Positions 1 to 9,540 are shown, counted from the stretch's first letter. The stretch is 37,548 bases of DNA from an uncultured Desulfovibrio sp. (GCA_900541395.1 UQJT01000023.1:1-37548); one strand, 5' to 3'. The notes: generated by a model from the sequence alone, not told the origin. Translations and numbers: made by a program.

Positions 1-47
1 GAGGGGCCTCGGGGGGGAAACCGCAGGTTTCCCACAACAGGCCCCTC
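1..47. repeat. Large palindromic intergenic element (left copy)
   Basis: Outer arms 1-9 and 39-47 are perfect 9-bp inverted repeats. Inside them, 15-22 and 26-33 form a perfect 8-bp stem with a 3-nt loop. Read on the minus strand, which is the direction of lpxA, the box GGGGCCTGTTGTGGG is followed by the inner hairpin and then CGAGGCCCCT. The same layout recurs on the plus strand at 37494-37542 with a different inner stem. It may be a terminator or RNA-stability element, but there is no T-tract. The element touches the window edge, so its full extent is unknown. Confidence 0.75.
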
Positions 48-56
48 GCTTGCCCT

Positions 57-264
57 GCCCGGAGGGCGCAGGGGATAATTACAGAAGGAATTAAGCCAAG
101 CGGAAAAATGCTTGAAGCCCCTCCAGGCTGCCCGCGCCGCTTTTTCTTCTCTTCCCCGCCCGGAGGGCGCAGGGGATAATTACAGAAGGAATCAAGCCAA
201 GCGGAAAAACGCTTGAAGGCCCTCCAGGCTGCCCGCGTCGCTTTTTCTTCTCTTCCCCGCCCGA
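57..264. repeat. 101-bp tandem direct repeat, about 2.1 copies
   Basis: Copy 1 (57-157) and copy 2 (158-258) are the same length and differ at only four positions by eye. A third copy starts at 259 and breaks off after a few bases. The array lies beyond the 3' end of lpxA and contains no convincing gene; short open frames across it have no ribosome-binding site. Each copy carries the box CCCGGAGGGC next to GGGGATAA, also found in reverse complement beside the palindromic element at the right end of the window. Confidence 0.9.
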
Positions 265-345
265 AGAGTACGGGAGAGAGATGGAGAGAGAAGGAAAACG
301 ATGCCGGGCTGGAAAGGCGGGCAAAACGGCCGACAATAAGCCGAC

Positions 346-1149
346 TTATTCGTCCTTCTTCCGGTCCTCGGCGGGCAGGATGCCCCGCTCGCTCTGGCGG
401 ATGAAGGCGACGAATTCCATAATTTCGGGCAGATGGCCGTATTCGGCTTCCAACTGATACAGGGCGTCGGGCCGGGGCAGGCCCGAATGCCATACCTGTC
501 GGAAGGCCTGCTTGAAAGCCGTCACCAATTCCTGAGGGGCCTTGGCCCGGCGCAGCCCTACGATATTGGGCGATTGCACCAGGGCGCGGTTGCCCACAGC
601 CAGCATCCAGGGCGGCAGATCCTGGGCGATGCCCGACATGCCGCCCACAAAGGCGTGTTTGCCCACGCGGGCGAACTGGTGCACGGCGGACAGGCCGCCG
701 ATGATGGCCCCGTCGTCCACAAAGCAATGTCCGGCCAGGGTGGCGTTGTTGGACATCACCACTCCGTTGCCCACCACGCAGTCGTGGGCAACGTGGACGT
801 AGGCCATAAGCAGATTGTCGTCGCCGATGCGGGTTACGCCGCCGCCCCCTTCGGTGCCGCGGTGCAGGGTGGAAAACTCGCGGATATTGTTGCGGTCGCC
901 CACCACGAGGCGGGTGACCTCGCCGTGAAACTTGAGGTCTTGCGGTTCGCCGCCCACCAGGGCGTAGGAATGGATATGGTTGTCCCGGCCCAGGGTGGTG
1001 TGGCGTTTGACGCTGGCGAAGGCGTCGATGCGGGTGCCCTCGCCCACGACCACGTCGGCCTCAATCTGGGCGCAGGGACCGACGACCACGCCGTCGCCCA
1101 GTTCCGCGCCGGGGTCCACAAAGGCCGAAGGGTGGATGATCGGCGCCAT
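346..1149 (-). CDS. lpxA: Acyl-ACP--UDP-N-acetylglucosamine O-acyltransferase
   Basis: LpxA catalyses the first step of lipid A synthesis in the cytoplasm: transfer of a 3-hydroxyacyl chain from ACP to UDP-GlcNAc. The 267-residue product is close to the usual ~262. It starts MAPIIHPSAFVDPGAEL and runs through left-handed beta-helix hexapeptide repeats. The catalytic-His segment HVAHDC and the typical C-terminal helical domain are present. The ATG at 1149 shares its A with the fabZ stop (TGATG), so the two are probably translationally coupled. An in-frame extension to 1341 lies entirely inside fabZ and is rejected. It is the last gene of the skp-lpxD-fabZ-lpxA operon; no lpxB or lpxI follows within the window. 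Confidence 0.97.
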   Translation of the reverse strand: MAPIIHPSAFVDPGAELGDGVVVGPCAQIEADVVVGEGTRIDAFASVKRHTTLGRDNHIHSYALVGGEPQDLKFHGEVTRLVVGDRNNIREFSTLHRGTEGGGGVTRIGDDNLLMAYVHVAHDCVVGNGVVMSNNATLAGHCFVDDGAIIGGLSAVHQFARVGKHAFVGGMSGIAQDLPPWMLAVGNRALVQSPNIVGLRRAKAPQELVTAFKQAFRQVWHSGLPRPDALYQLEAEYGHLPEIMEFVAFIRQSERGILPAEDRKKDE

Positions 1150-1610
1150 CAGAAACCGTCCCTGTCCATGGCCGAGGCCGTGAGCGAGGCTTCGGCCGCC
1201 AATTTGCCGTCCACATAAGCGCGGGCGTCCATCTTCCACAGCCGCAGCTTGTGGTGCAGGTTGCCGCATTCGATGTCCAGGCGGTCGCCGGGCACCACGG
1301 GCCTGCGGAAGCGGGCCTTTTCGATGCCGGTGAACAGGCACAGCTTGTCGCTCAGATTTTCGCCTTCGGGCAGGCTGTGAGCCACCAGCAGCACGCCCGC
1401 CTGGGCCATGGCCTCGATGATCAGCACGCCCGGCATGACCGGCACGCCCGGAAAGTGGCCCTGAAAAAAGGGCTCGTTGAAGGTCAGGTTTTTGTAGGCC
1501 CTGATGCTTTCGCCCCGCTTCACCTCCACCACGCGGTCCACAAGCAGAAAGGGGTAGCGATGGGGCAGATAATCGAGGATGGACTTGATGCCGAGAGTGG
1601 TGTCGCTCAT
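1149..1610 (-). CDS. fabZ: 3-hydroxyacyl-ACP dehydratase
   Basis: FabZ dehydrates 3-hydroxyacyl-ACP to trans-2-enoyl-ACP in fatty-acid elongation and competes with LpxA/LpxD for hydroxyacyl-ACP, which explains the common linkage. The 153-aa protein is a single hot-dog domain. It has the N-terminal LPHRYPFLLVDRV motif, the catalytic histidine in GHFPGVPVMPG and the catalytic acid in IEAMAQAG. Its stop overlaps the lpxA start by one base. A 142-bp gap separates it from lpxD upstream, the only real gap inside this operon, and that gap contains two GC-rich hairpins. Confidence 0.97.
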   Translation of the reverse strand: MSDTTLGIKSILDYLPHRYPFLLVDRVVEVKRGESIRAYKNLTFNEPFFQGHFPGVPVMPGVLIIEAMAQAGVLLVAHSLPEGENLSDKLCLFTGIEKARFRRPVVPGDRLDIECGNLHHKLRLWKMDARAYVDGKLAAEASLTASAMDRDGF

Positions 1611-1677
1611 GGAATATCCTTATCGGTCGCGGGCCGGACGGTCGAACCGTGCCGGACGGCTGGGGAATGAGGGGAAC

Positions 1678-1748
1678 GCGCTCCCGCCTTTGTTCCTCGG
1701 CGCGGGAGCGCCGGAAGGAGAGCGGGCCGGGCGGGTTTTGTCCGCCCG
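1678..1748. other. Two GC-rich hairpins in the lpxD-fabZ gap
   Basis: Arms 1678-1687 and 1702-1711 are a perfect 10-bp inverted repeat. Arms 1728-1734 and 1742-1748 form a second 7-bp stem just after the lpxD stop. On the minus strand neither is followed by a T-run. They may act as RNA processing or stability elements, or as partial attenuators within the operon. Confidence 0.55.
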
Positions 1749-1752
1749 CGTT

Positions 1753-2805
1753 TTATTCCGCGGCCGGACGCTGAATGTCGTCGGCGCGCAGGGCTTCCAG
1801 CTCCTTTTCCAGTTTGGACAGGCGCTTGAACAGTTCGGGAAAGCGGGGCATGAGGGCCAGGGTGCGCATGAAGGTGGTGTAATCCACGGCGGGCGTCCCC
1901 CCCACGGTCTGCCCGTCGGGGATGTCCTTGGCGATGCCGGACTGGGGGCCGATGGTGACCCCGTTGCCGATGCGCAGGTGTCCGGCCACGCCCGCCTGCC
2001 CGGCCATGGTCACGTTGTCGCCCACATGGGTGGACCCCGAAATGCCCACTTGGGACACGATGAGGCAGTCCTTGCCCAGACGCACGTTGTGGCCCACCTG
2101 GACCAGGTTGTCGAGGCAGGTGCCGTCGTCCAGCACGGTGGAGCTGAGGGCGGCGCGATCCACGGCGCTGTTGGCGCCCACTTCCACCCGGTCGCCCGCG
2201 ACCACCCGGCCGATTTGCGGAATTTTGCGGATGCCTTCGGGCGTGCGCACAAAGCCGAAGCCCTCGGCCCCGAGCACCGCGCCGGGCTGGAGCACGCAGG
2301 CCTCGCCCAGACGGGTTCCGGCCATGAGCACCGCGTTGGGGTACAGCACGCAGCCTTTGCCCAGTTCGCAATCCTCGCCCACGTAGCAGCCGGGAAAGAC
2401 GCGGCACGCTTCGCCCAGGCGGGCGCGGGCCCCGATATAGGCGAAGGGGGCCACGGCGCAGCCCTCGCCCAACACGGCTTCGGGGTGGATCGAGGCCAGG
2501 GGGCTGAGCCCGGCGAATTCGCCCTGCGGCCTGGCGAACAGACCGATGGCCCGGGCGAAGGCGGGGTAGGGCTCGTCCCCGATCAGGGCGCGGCGCACCT
2601 CATGGGCGTGCTCGGGCCGCACGATGACGGCCCCGGCCCTGGTATCCGCCAGTTGGGACGCGTATTTGGGATTGGCCAGAAAGCTGACTTCGGTGGGGCC
2701 CGCTTCCTCCAGGGTGTTGACGCCGGTGACGGTCATGTCTTCACCCTGGAGGCGCAGCCCCAGAAGTTCCGCCATATGCGACAGACGGAAACCGGGGCCG
2801 TTCAT
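1753..2805 (-). CDS. lpxD: UDP-3-O-(3-hydroxyacyl)glucosamine N-acyltransferase
   Basis: LpxD adds the second 3-hydroxyacyl chain, at the 2-amino group of UDP-3-O-acyl-glucosamine, in lipid A synthesis. The 350-aa product is close to the usual ~340. An N-terminal uridine-binding domain (about 1-100) precedes a long hexapeptide beta-helix; the catalytic histidine lies in QVGHNV. The C-terminal helix ([18 protein letters not shown]) is typical. The ATG at 2805 overlaps the skp stop by one base (TAATG). An upstream in-frame extension lies within skp and is not credible. Confidence 0.97.
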   Translation of the reverse strand: MNGPGFRLSHMAELLGLRLQGEDMTVTGVNTLEEAGPTEVSFLANPKYASQLADTRAGAVIVRPEHAHEVRRALIGDEPYPAFARAIGLFARPQGEFAGLSPLASIHPEAVLGEGCAVAPFAYIGARARLGEACRVFPGCYVGEDCELGKGCVLYPNAVLMAGTRLGEACVLQPGAVLGAEGFGFVRTPEGIRKIPQIGRVVAGDRVEVGANSAVDRAALSSTVLDDGTCLDNLVQVGHNVRLGKDCLIVSQVGISGSTHVGDNVTMAGQAGVAGHLRIGNGVTIGPQSGIAKDIPDGQTVGGTPAVDYTTFMRTLALMPRFPELFKRLSKLEKELEALRADDIQRPAAE

Positions 2806-3374
2806 TACTTTTTGGGCGCGGCGGGCGCGCTGAGGTTGAATTTGCCGCCCTTGGCCTTCCACACCTTGTTCACTTCCTGCACCAGGCCGTCGGTGACGTT
2901 GGTGGCGTCGGAGGCGTACATCACGGCCCCGCCGTCGATAATCAGATCATAACCGTTCTGCTTGCCGTAGTTGGCGCAGGCCGTGGCCAGGATGTCCTGC
3001 ATCTGGGCCGTGAGAGCCTGCTGCACGGTGTTCAGACGCTGGGCGTAGGCTCCGCTCTTGGCGTCGAGGTCCAGGGCCTGGGTCTGGATTTCCTGGGCCT
3101 TTTCGGCGCGGGCCTTTTCGGACAGGGCGGCGGCCTGTTTGTTCAGGTCTTCGGCCTTTTTGTTGAGGGCGGCGGCCTGGGATTCCAACTGCGTGCGTTC
3201 CTTGCCGAACTGGGCCTGAAGCTGCTTTTCGGCTTCCTGACCGGGGATGCTCTGGGCCGTCACCTGGGCCAGGCTGGCCACGCCGATTTTGCCCGCCGCC
3301 AGAGCCGGAGCGACCGTGAAAGCGGTGGAGGAAAACAGGCAGAAGGCCAGGGCCAGCACGAATTTGCGATTCAT
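2805..3374 (-). CDS. skp: Periplasmic OmpH/Skp-family chaperone
   Basis: Skp holds unfolded outer-membrane proteins in the periplasm on their way to the BAM complex. The 189-aa precursor has a clear signal peptide ([19 protein letters not shown], cleavage near ALA-AG). A long charged, Ala/Gln/Lys/Glu-rich helical region (about residues 50-130) is predicted coiled coil, as in the tentacles of Skp. The ATG at 3374 has an AAGGAG ribosome-binding site seven bases upstream; the longer frame to 3641 has no support. It is the first gene of the lipid A operon. The usual upstream neighbour bamA is absent: the next gene is divergent. Confidence 0.93.
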   Translation of the reverse strand: MNRKFVLALAFCLFSSTAFTVAPALAAGKIGVASLAQVTAQSIPGQEAEKQLQAQFGKERTQLESQAAALNKKAEDLNKQAAALSEKARAEKAQEIQTQALDLDAKSGAYAQRLNTVQQALTAQMQDILATACANYGKQNGYDLIIDGGAVMYASDATNVTDGLVQEVNKVWKAKGGKFNLSAPAAPKK

Positions 3375-3449
3375 GAAATACTCCTTGGTTGACGGACGAA
3401 TCCGTATCGGGCGCGGAAGGCCCGGGAACGTTACAGGGACAAGGTGTGC

Positions 3450-3479
3450 AGAATACGCTTCCGGCGCGGCAGGCGTCAA
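3450..3479 (-). promoter_or_regulatory. Sigma70-type promoter of skp-lpxD-fabZ-lpxA
   Basis: On the minus strand a TTGACG -35 box (3474-3479) and a TATTCT -10 box (3450-3455) are separated by 18 bp. This places the transcript start near 3443, about 70 nt before the skp ATG. Confidence 0.6.
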
Positions 3480-3693
3480 GGCCGTGAGGATGGCGCGGGG
3501 CGGGCGTTTTCTCACGCGCCGGACTTTACGCTCCTCCGCTTTTGCCGTATGGGTCGGACTTAAGCGCCGGAGGCGCGAGCGCAGCGAGTTTTGAGCGACG
3601 ACAGCCGTCGCCCCGAAGGGGATTGCGAACGGCGGCCGCATCGATGATTCAAGAAGTCTTTATCTCCATATATTCCTTATCAAGGAGGCGCCC
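3480..3693. other. Divergent intergenic region with small hairpins
   Basis: This is the rest of the gap between skp and the divergent macroglobulin gene. It contains short palindromes (a GCGCC/GGCGC stem near 3563, a CGACG/CGTCG stem near 3600, CCCCGAAGGGG near 3611). A strong AAGGAGG ribosome-binding site (3682-3688) serves the macroglobulin ATG. I do not see a convincing promoter for that gene. Confidence 0.5.
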
Positions 3694-6600
3694 ATGACGC
3701 TTCGTTTCTTCCCTCTCTGGGGCGCGGCGGCGTTGATGCTGAGCCTGCTCTGCGGACCGGCGGCGGCCGAAAATTCGGGCGACGGGGGCGCTCCCTCCGG
3801 CGGCGCGGTTTCCGCCGGAAACTCCGCCCCGGGCGGGGCGGCCGCGCTGCCCCGCTATTGGAAGGCGGGCGAGGCGTTCTCCGAACGGGGCGGCTCCGGC
3901 GTGGAGGGCAGGGCGGCCCTGACCATGCCGTTCAGGCCCGACGAACGTCTGTGCAAAGCCCGTTACGGCTCCGACTGGCATGCCGTCTGCGGCCGGAGCG
4001 CGGGCTTGGCGGGCCGTCCGGCGCGCGGCGTGGTTCTGACGCCGCCTCTGCCCGGCGTCTGGCGATGGCAGGGCGACATGAGTCTGCGCTTTCAGCCCGA
4101 CGGAGCCTGGCCCGCGGGCGTCGAGTACAAGGTGAGCGTGCCGGATGCGATTCTGCCGCCCGGCGTGGAACTGGACGCGCAGCCGAGTTTCCGGACCCGG
4201 CCCCTGACGGCCGATATCGGCGCTTCTTTCCTGTTCGATCCGCAGGATGCCAAAAAAATGGCCGTGTCCGGCGAAATCCGCTTCAACTACCCGATGGACC
4301 GGGCCGGGGTGGAGCGCCTTTTACGTATTGCCGCGCCCGCCGCGCCCGACGGGGAACGGGTTTTGCTCGGCAAGCCGCTTCTGGACTGGAACGCGGACGC
4401 CGACGTTCTGTCCTTCAGCGTGCCCGTGCTGTCCCAGCCGCGCGGCCCGGCCGGGGTGAGCGTCACGCTCAAGCCCGGCTATTCGGCTCAATCCGGCGGC
4501 GAGGCCGGGCTGGGCGCGGAACTCGTTACCTTCCTCCCCGGTCGGGAGGGGCTGTTCACCCTGAACGGGGTTGAAGCCGTGGTGGCGATCGGAAGCGATC
4601 TGCGCGCCCGCCAGACCCTGACCCTGGATTTTTCCCTGCCCGTCACGGCGGCCGAAGCGCGCGGCGGCGTCACGGCCCTGCTCTTGCCCCGCCAACGGGT
4701 GGAAAACGGCGAAGCCGATCGCCCGCCCTACCGATGGTGGAGTCTGGAGGAAGTGAACGGGGAAATTCTGGGCCGCTCCGAAGCCGTGCCCCTGACCCTG
4801 CCCGAGGCGGCGGACGTGGCGTCCACTCTGGTCAATCTGCCCTTCGGCCGCGAACTGGAGCCGGGCCGCGCCCTGCTGGTTTCGGTGGCGGAAGGGCTGC
4901 GCTCCGCCGACGGTTCGCGCCTGGCCCGCGAAGTCCGCTTTCTGGCGCAGGTTCCCGACTTCCCCGAAGCGCTGCGCATCATGCAGCGGGGCTCCGTTCT
5001 GGCCCTGACCGGACAGACCGCGCTGTCCCTGTACAGCCGCAATCTGGACCTCATCCGTTACGAGGCGGCCCAGGTGCGGCCCGAATTCATCAATCATCTG
5101 ATCAGCCGCTGGGGCGGCTTTGAAGACCCCTGGCAGCGCGGTTTGGATATGGACGTCGTCAGTGTGGTGAACCGGGGCGAACTGCCTCTGGTCCGACGCG
5201 ACGCCGAAACGCCCCAGTTTTCGGCTCTGGATCTGGGACCGTTCCTGAGCGACGGCCGCAAGGGCTTGTTTCTGCTGCGCCTGTTCGGCGAACGCGACGG
5301 CGAGACGGTGGGCGACGACAAGCGCTTTGTGCTGGTCACCGACCTGGGGCTGATCCGCAAACGTTTCGCGGACGGCAGCGGCAGGGTGTACGTGGCTTCG
5401 CTGTCCGCCGGAAAGCCGGTGGCCGGGGCCGAAGTGCGCGTGCTGGGCGCCAACGGCCTGCCCGTGTTTGAAGGCCGTTCCGACGCCGACGGTCAGGTGG
5501 ACCTGCCCGATCTGGACGGCCTGATTCGGGAAAAGAAGCCCGTGGCCGTCACGGCTTCGCTGGGCGACGACCTGGCCTTTCTGCCGTTCAGCGATTACGG
5601 GCGCGAAGTGGACTATTCCCGCTTCGACGTGGGCGGCAACCGGGGGGTGTACGGCGGCATCGACGCCTACCTGTTCGGCGAACGCGACCTGTATCGTCCC
5701 GGCGAAACCGTGCATTTCGGCTACATCGTCAAACAGGGTTCCTGGGACGCCGATGCCCTCAAGGGCCTGCCTCTGCGGGCCGTGGTCACCGATCCGCAAG
5801 GGCGCGAGTTCGCGTCCGCCGTTTTGTCCCTGCCTGCCTCGGGCTTTGGAGACATGGCCTGGCCCCTACCCGAAACGGCGGCCGCCGGGCCTTACCGCCT
5901 GGACCTCATGCTCGACGCCGGAGACCACAAAGGCGGCGTGCTGGGCAGCGCGGAGTTCCGGGTGGAGGAATTTCAGCCCGACACCCTGCGCCTGAGCGTG
6001 AGCCTGGACCCCGCTCCGGCCCGGGGTTGGCTGCGGCCCGAGGACGTGCTCGAAGAGCGGCCCCAAGGCGTGGAGGCCCGCGTTCATCTGGCCAATCTGT
6101 TCGGCGCGCCCGCGTCCGGCCACAGGGTGCGGGCCGCGGCGAGCGTGGAGCCGGCGTCGTTCCGCTTCCGCGAGTACCCGGATTACACTTTTTACAACGC
6201 GGCTCCGGCCGCCCGCCCGTTGCGCGAGGAATTGCCCGAGGGCGTGACCGACGACAACGGCGACTTTGTATTTTCTCTGCCGCCTTCTCTGTATCGGGAG
6301 GCCACCGTTCGCCTGAACGCCGGGATCGAGGGCTTTGAGGCCGGGGGCGGGCGCGGTGTGAAGGCCGAGGCCTCCGTGTTGCTGTCGCCCCTGGATATGG
6401 TCCTGGGCTGGCGCACGGGGTCGCATCTCGGCTATCTGCGCCGGAACGGCAAGGCCGACGTGGACCTGCTGGCCGTGGGGCCCGACCTGGAGCCTCGCGA
6501 GCTGGAGGATGTCACCCTGGAAACCGTCACCGTCACCTACGTCAAATCCCTGATTCGGGACGAGCGCGGCCAGTACCGCTACGACAACATTCCGCAGGAA

Positions 6601-9540
6601 AAGGTGACGGCCTCCCGCCGGGCGAAGCTGCCCGCCGCCGGGCTGACCGTGCCTTTGGACCTGTCCGCCCCGGGCGACCGCGTGTTGGCGGTCCGCGACG
6701 GCGAAGGCCGACTGCTGGCCCGCATTCCTTACGTGGTGGCGGGCGAGGCCGCGGTCGACTTCGACGCCGACCGCGCGCCCGTCCTTGTCGCCCGTTTGAA
6801 CAAACAGGACTACGAACCCGGCGACGAGGTGGAGGTATTTCTGTCCATGCCTTACAAGGGCGCGGGCCTGATCACCGTGGAGCGCGACGCCGTGGCGGCC
6901 CGGACCTGGTTCGCGGCCGAGGCCGGGGACACGGTGCAGCGCGTGCGCCTGCCCCGCGATTTCGAAGGGCGGGCCTTCCTCAACGTCACCTGTTTCCGCG
7001 CCCTGGACGATCCGGATATCTTCACCCGCCCCCTGGCCACGGCCGTGGTGCCGTTCACCGTGAACATGGACGGCCGCGACCTGCATCTGAAGCTGGACCC
7101 CGCGCCCGCTTCCGGCCCGGCGGGCTCCGCCGCGTCCGGGCTTTCCGCCGAGCTTCCCGTGGTCCGGCCCGGCGCTTCCTTCCCGGTGCGGGTGACGGCG
7201 GACCGTCCGGCCCGGGCCGTGATCTTCGCCGTGGACGAAGGCATTTTGCAAATGACCTCGTACCGGACCCCGGACCCTCTGCGCGCCCTGTTGCTGGACC
7301 GCGCCCTGGAAGTGGACACCATGCAGTATTTCGACCTGCTTATGCCGGAATACGGCCTTATGCGCCAGGCCCTGTCGGCCTTCGGCGGGGGCGAGGAAGC
7401 GGCGTTCGCGGCCCGGGGGCTCAACCCCTTCCGCCGTCCCGGCGAACGGTCGGCCGTGTTTTGGTCCGGTTTGATCGACGTGGGGCCCGAGGCCGTGACC
7501 GTGGATGTGCCGGTGCCCGCCTCGTTCAGCGGCCGTTTGCGGGTTATGGGCGTGGCTTGCGGGGACGGGGCCGTGTCTTCGGCCGCGCGGGCCGATGTGC
7601 TGGTTCAGGCCGAGGTGGTCATTCAGCCGCAGATGCCTGTATTCGCGGCCCCGGGCGACGAATTCGAGGCCACCGTCGTCCTGACCGACATGAGCGGCCG
7701 CGCCAAGGGCGGCGCGGGCCGCGCCGTGCGCCTCACGGCCCGCGTGGAAGGCGGCCTGGAACTGGTGAGCGCGCCCGCCGAACCTCTTATCCTGCATGAG
7801 GCCGAGGAGCGGAGCGTGACCCTGCGCTTCCGGGCTTTGGCCCAGCCGGGCGGGGCCACGGTCACCTTTGTCGCGGAGCCCCTGCCGGGCGAGCCGGGCG
7901 AAACCGTGAGTCGGCCCGCCACGCTGTCCGTGCGCCCCGCCACGCCCCGCGCCACGGACCTGGCCGTGGGCCGGACCGCGGGCGCCGCCGGAGCGGTCGT
8001 GCCCTTCACCCGCCGACTTTACCCGCAGTTCGCGTCGCTGTCGGCGTCGTTGTCTCCGCTGCCCCTGCCCGTGGCGCACGGCTTGATGGCGTATCTCGAC
8101 AACTATCCCTACGGCTGTACCGAGCAATTGCTCAGCGCGGGCTTTCCGGCCCTGGTGCTGCTGCGCAGCCCCGAGCTCGCTCCGCGGGGCCCGGCCTACA
8201 CGGCCGAGGCTCTGCGCGAGCGGGTGACCGACACTTTGGCCATGCTCGTCGCCCGTTATGCGGGGGACGGCGAGTTTTCAACGTGGTCCGCGGGGTACGC
8301 CGGAGACCGCTTCCTCAGCGTGTACGCGGCGGACTTCATGACCACGGCGGCCGAAGCCGGGGTGGCCGTGCCCTATAATCTGCGGGCAAGTTTGTTGCGC
8401 TTTCTGGAGCAAAGCGCCGCCGAAACCCCGCTCGACCCGGACGAAGCCCGGCTCAACGCTTACGCCGCCTGGGTTCTGACCCGCAACGGCATCCTGACCT
8501 CCAACATTCTGGCCACGCTCACGGCCTGGCTGGACACCTATCAGCCCGGCTGGCACACGGACCTGACCGCCGTGTTCATGGCCGGGTGCCATCAGCTTAT
8601 GATGCAACGGCAGGAGGCCGCCCGCCTCATCGCGGGCTACGAGCCCGATCCGTCAAGCGTGTGGACGCAGGGCGGCCGGATGGACGGCCTGGCTTCGCGT
8701 TCTTTGTATCTGTCCGTATTGGCCGCCCAGTTTCCGGACCTGCTGAGTTCGGACAAGGCCCAGGCCATGCTGGCCGACATTCTGGCCGTGGCGGCCGAGC
8801 GCCGCTACGTCACGGTTTCCGCCGCCCAGGCCGCGCGCGCCCTTATGGTCTACAGCCGGGGCTTGGCTCCGGACCTGTCCGGAGCCGCCATCACCGCCCT
8901 GGACGCGGAGGGACGGACCCTGGAACTGGTCCTGACCGAGGGCGACCGTATGCGCTCCGTCAGCCTGGAGAGCGGGGCGGACGGCGATGCCGCGCTGCCT
9001 TGGCCGGCCGCGCTGGCCTTCCGTTCTCCGGTCCCGGCCTACTGGCAGGTGGAAAGCGCGGGCTTTGACCGCGAGCCTCCCGCCCGGCCCCTGGACCAGG
9101 GCATGGCCGTGGCCCTCGAGTTGCGACGGCCCGACGGCTCGCCCGCCGTCGACATCCACGCGGGCGACGAACTGGTGTTGGTCGTCCGCGCCCGCGCTTA
9201 CGGCGGGCCCGTGGACAGCGTCGCCATCACCGCCCTGCTGCCCGGCGGCCTGGAAATGATCCTGGCCGAGGGCGGTGGGGTTGTGGATGCCGATCTTGAA
9301 GGCGGCGGCGACGAAGCCGGAAGTCTGGCCTCGGATCGCCCCATGTCCCTCGATTATGTGGAGCGCCGCGACGACCGCCTGTTGCTCTTCCCCCGCCTGG
9401 ACACCGAGGACGCCGTATATCGCTGCCGCGTGCGCGCGGCGGCGCGCGGCGTCTTCGTCCTGCCCCCGGTTTACGCCGAGGCCATGTATGATCCCCTCGT
9501 CCGCGCCCACTCCGCCGTGGGTACGCTGACGGTGGAATAA
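3694..9540 (+). CDS. Bacterial alpha-2-macroglobulin (YfhM-like)
   Basis: A very large periplasmic protease trap: a target protease cleaves the bait region, the protein collapses around it and can attach covalently through a thioester. At 1948 aa it is longer than E. coli YfhM (about 1650). A signal peptide covers roughly residues 1-25 (cleavage near AAA). The Cys at about 20 is not in a good lipobox, so unlike YfhM it may be soluble. MG2-like sequence (YRPGETVHFGYIVKQ) lies near residue 667 and the A2M domain near 1255 (FWSGLIDVGPEAVTVDVPVP). The intact thioester motif GCTEQ has its Cys at 1475. The C-terminal third resembles an alpha/alpha-toroid followed by a receptor-like MG domain. It is followed by pbpC, the classic partner that repairs peptidoglycan once the wall is breached. 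Confidence 0.95.
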   Translation: MTLRFFPLWGAAALMLSLLCGPAAAENSGDGGAPSGGAVSAGNSAPGGAAALPRYWKAGEAFSERGGSGVEGRAALTMPFRPDERLCKARYGSDWHAVCGRSAGLAGRPARGVVLTPPLPGVWRWQGDMSLRFQPDGAWPAGVEYKVSVPDAILPPGVELDAQPSFRTRPLTADIGASFLFDPQDAKKMAVSGEIRFNYPMDRAGVERLLRIAAPAAPDGERVLLGKPLLDWNADADVLSFSVPVLSQPRGPAGVSVTLKPGYSAQSGGEAGLGAELVTFLPGREGLFTLNGVEAVVAIGSDLRARQTLTLDFSLPVTAAEARGGVTALLLPRQRVENGEADRPPYRWWSLEEVNGEILGRSEAVPLTLPEAADVASTLVNLPFGRELEPGRALLVSVAEGLRSADGSRLAREVRFLAQVPDFPEALRIMQRGSVLALTGQTALSLYSRNLDLIRYEAAQVRPEFINHLISRWGGFEDPWQRGLDMDVVSVVNRGELPLVRRDAETPQFSALDLGPFLSDGRKGLFLLRLFGERDGETVGDDKRFVLVTDLGLIRKRFADGSGRVYVASLSAGKPVAGAEVRVLGANGLPVFEGRSDADGQVDLPDLDGLIREKKPVAVTASLGDDLAFLPFSDYGREVDYSRFDVGGNRGVYGGIDAYLFGERDLYRPGETVHFGYIVKQGSWDADALKGLPLRAVVTDPQGREFASAVLSLPASGFGDMAWPLPETAAAGPYRLDLMLDAGDHKGGVLGSAEFRVEEFQPDTLRLSVSLDPAPARGWLRPEDVLEERPQGVEARVHLANLFGAPASGHRVRAAASVEPASFRFREYPDYTFYNAAPAARPLREELPEGVTDDNGDFVFSLPPSLYREATVRLNAGIEGFEAGGGRGVKAEASVLLSPLDMVLGWRTGSHLGYLRRNGKADVDLLAVGPDLEPRELEDVTLETVTVTYVKSLIRDERGQYRYDNIPQEKVTASRRAKLPAAGLTVPLDLSAPGDRVLAVRDGEGRLLARIPYVVAGEAAVDFDADRAPVLVARLNKQDYEPGDEVEVFLSMPYKGAGLITVERDAVAARTWFAAEAGDTVQRVRLPRDFEGRAFLNVTCFRALDDPDIFTRPLATAVVPFTVNMDGRDLHLKLDPAPASGPAGSAASGLSAELPVVRPGASFPVRVTADRPARAVIFAVDEGILQMTSYRTPDPLRALLLDRALEVDTMQYFDLLMPEYGLMRQALSAFGGGEEAAFAARGLNPFRRPGERSAVFWSGLIDVGPEAVTVDVPVPASFSGRLRVMGVACGDGAVSSAARADVLVQAEVVIQPQMPVFAAPGDEFEATVVLTDMSGRAKGGAGRAVRLTARVEGGLELVSAPAEPLILHEAEERSVTLRFRALAQPGGATVTFVAEPLPGEPGETVSRPATLSVRPATPRATDLAVGRTAGAAGAVVPFTRRLYPQFASLSASLSPLPLPVAHGLMAYLDNYPYGCTEQLLSAGFPALVLLRSPELAPRGPAYTAEALRERVTDTLAMLVARYAGDGEFSTWSAGYAGDRFLSVYAADFMTTAAEAGVAVPYNLRASLLRFLEQSAAETPLDPDEARLNAYAAWVLTRNGILTSNILATLTAWLDTYQPGWHTDLTAVFMAGCHQLMMQRQEAARLIAGYEPDPSSVWTQGGRMDGLASRSLYLSVLAAQFPDLLSSDKAQAMLADILAVAAERRYVTVSAAQAARALMVYSRGLAPDLSGAAITALDAEGRTLELVLTEGDRMRSVSLESGADGDAALPWPAALAFRSPVPAYWQVESAGFDREPPARPLDQGMAVALELRRPDGSPAVDIHAGDELVLVVRARAYGGPVDSVAITALLPGGLEMILAEGGGVVDADLEGGGDEAGSLASDRPMSLDYVERRDDRLLLFPRLDTEDAVYRCRVRAAARGVFVLPPVYAEAMYDPLVRAHSAVGTLTVE

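Noticed and set aside
57..264. Possible CRISPR array from tandem repeats
   Set aside because: The units are contiguous 101-bp copies without unique spacers, and there are no cas genes.
1579..2952. A 457-codon plus-strand frame over lpxD
   Set aside because: lpxD is unmistakable on the minus strand; the plus frame is low-complexity and unlike any protein family.
5866..8127. A 753-codon open frame antisense to the macroglobulin gene, and a 492-codon one at 4321-5799
   Set aside because: They are mirror frames of a high-GC gene. Composition is His/Gly/Gln-rich, with no ribosome-binding site and no recognisable domain.
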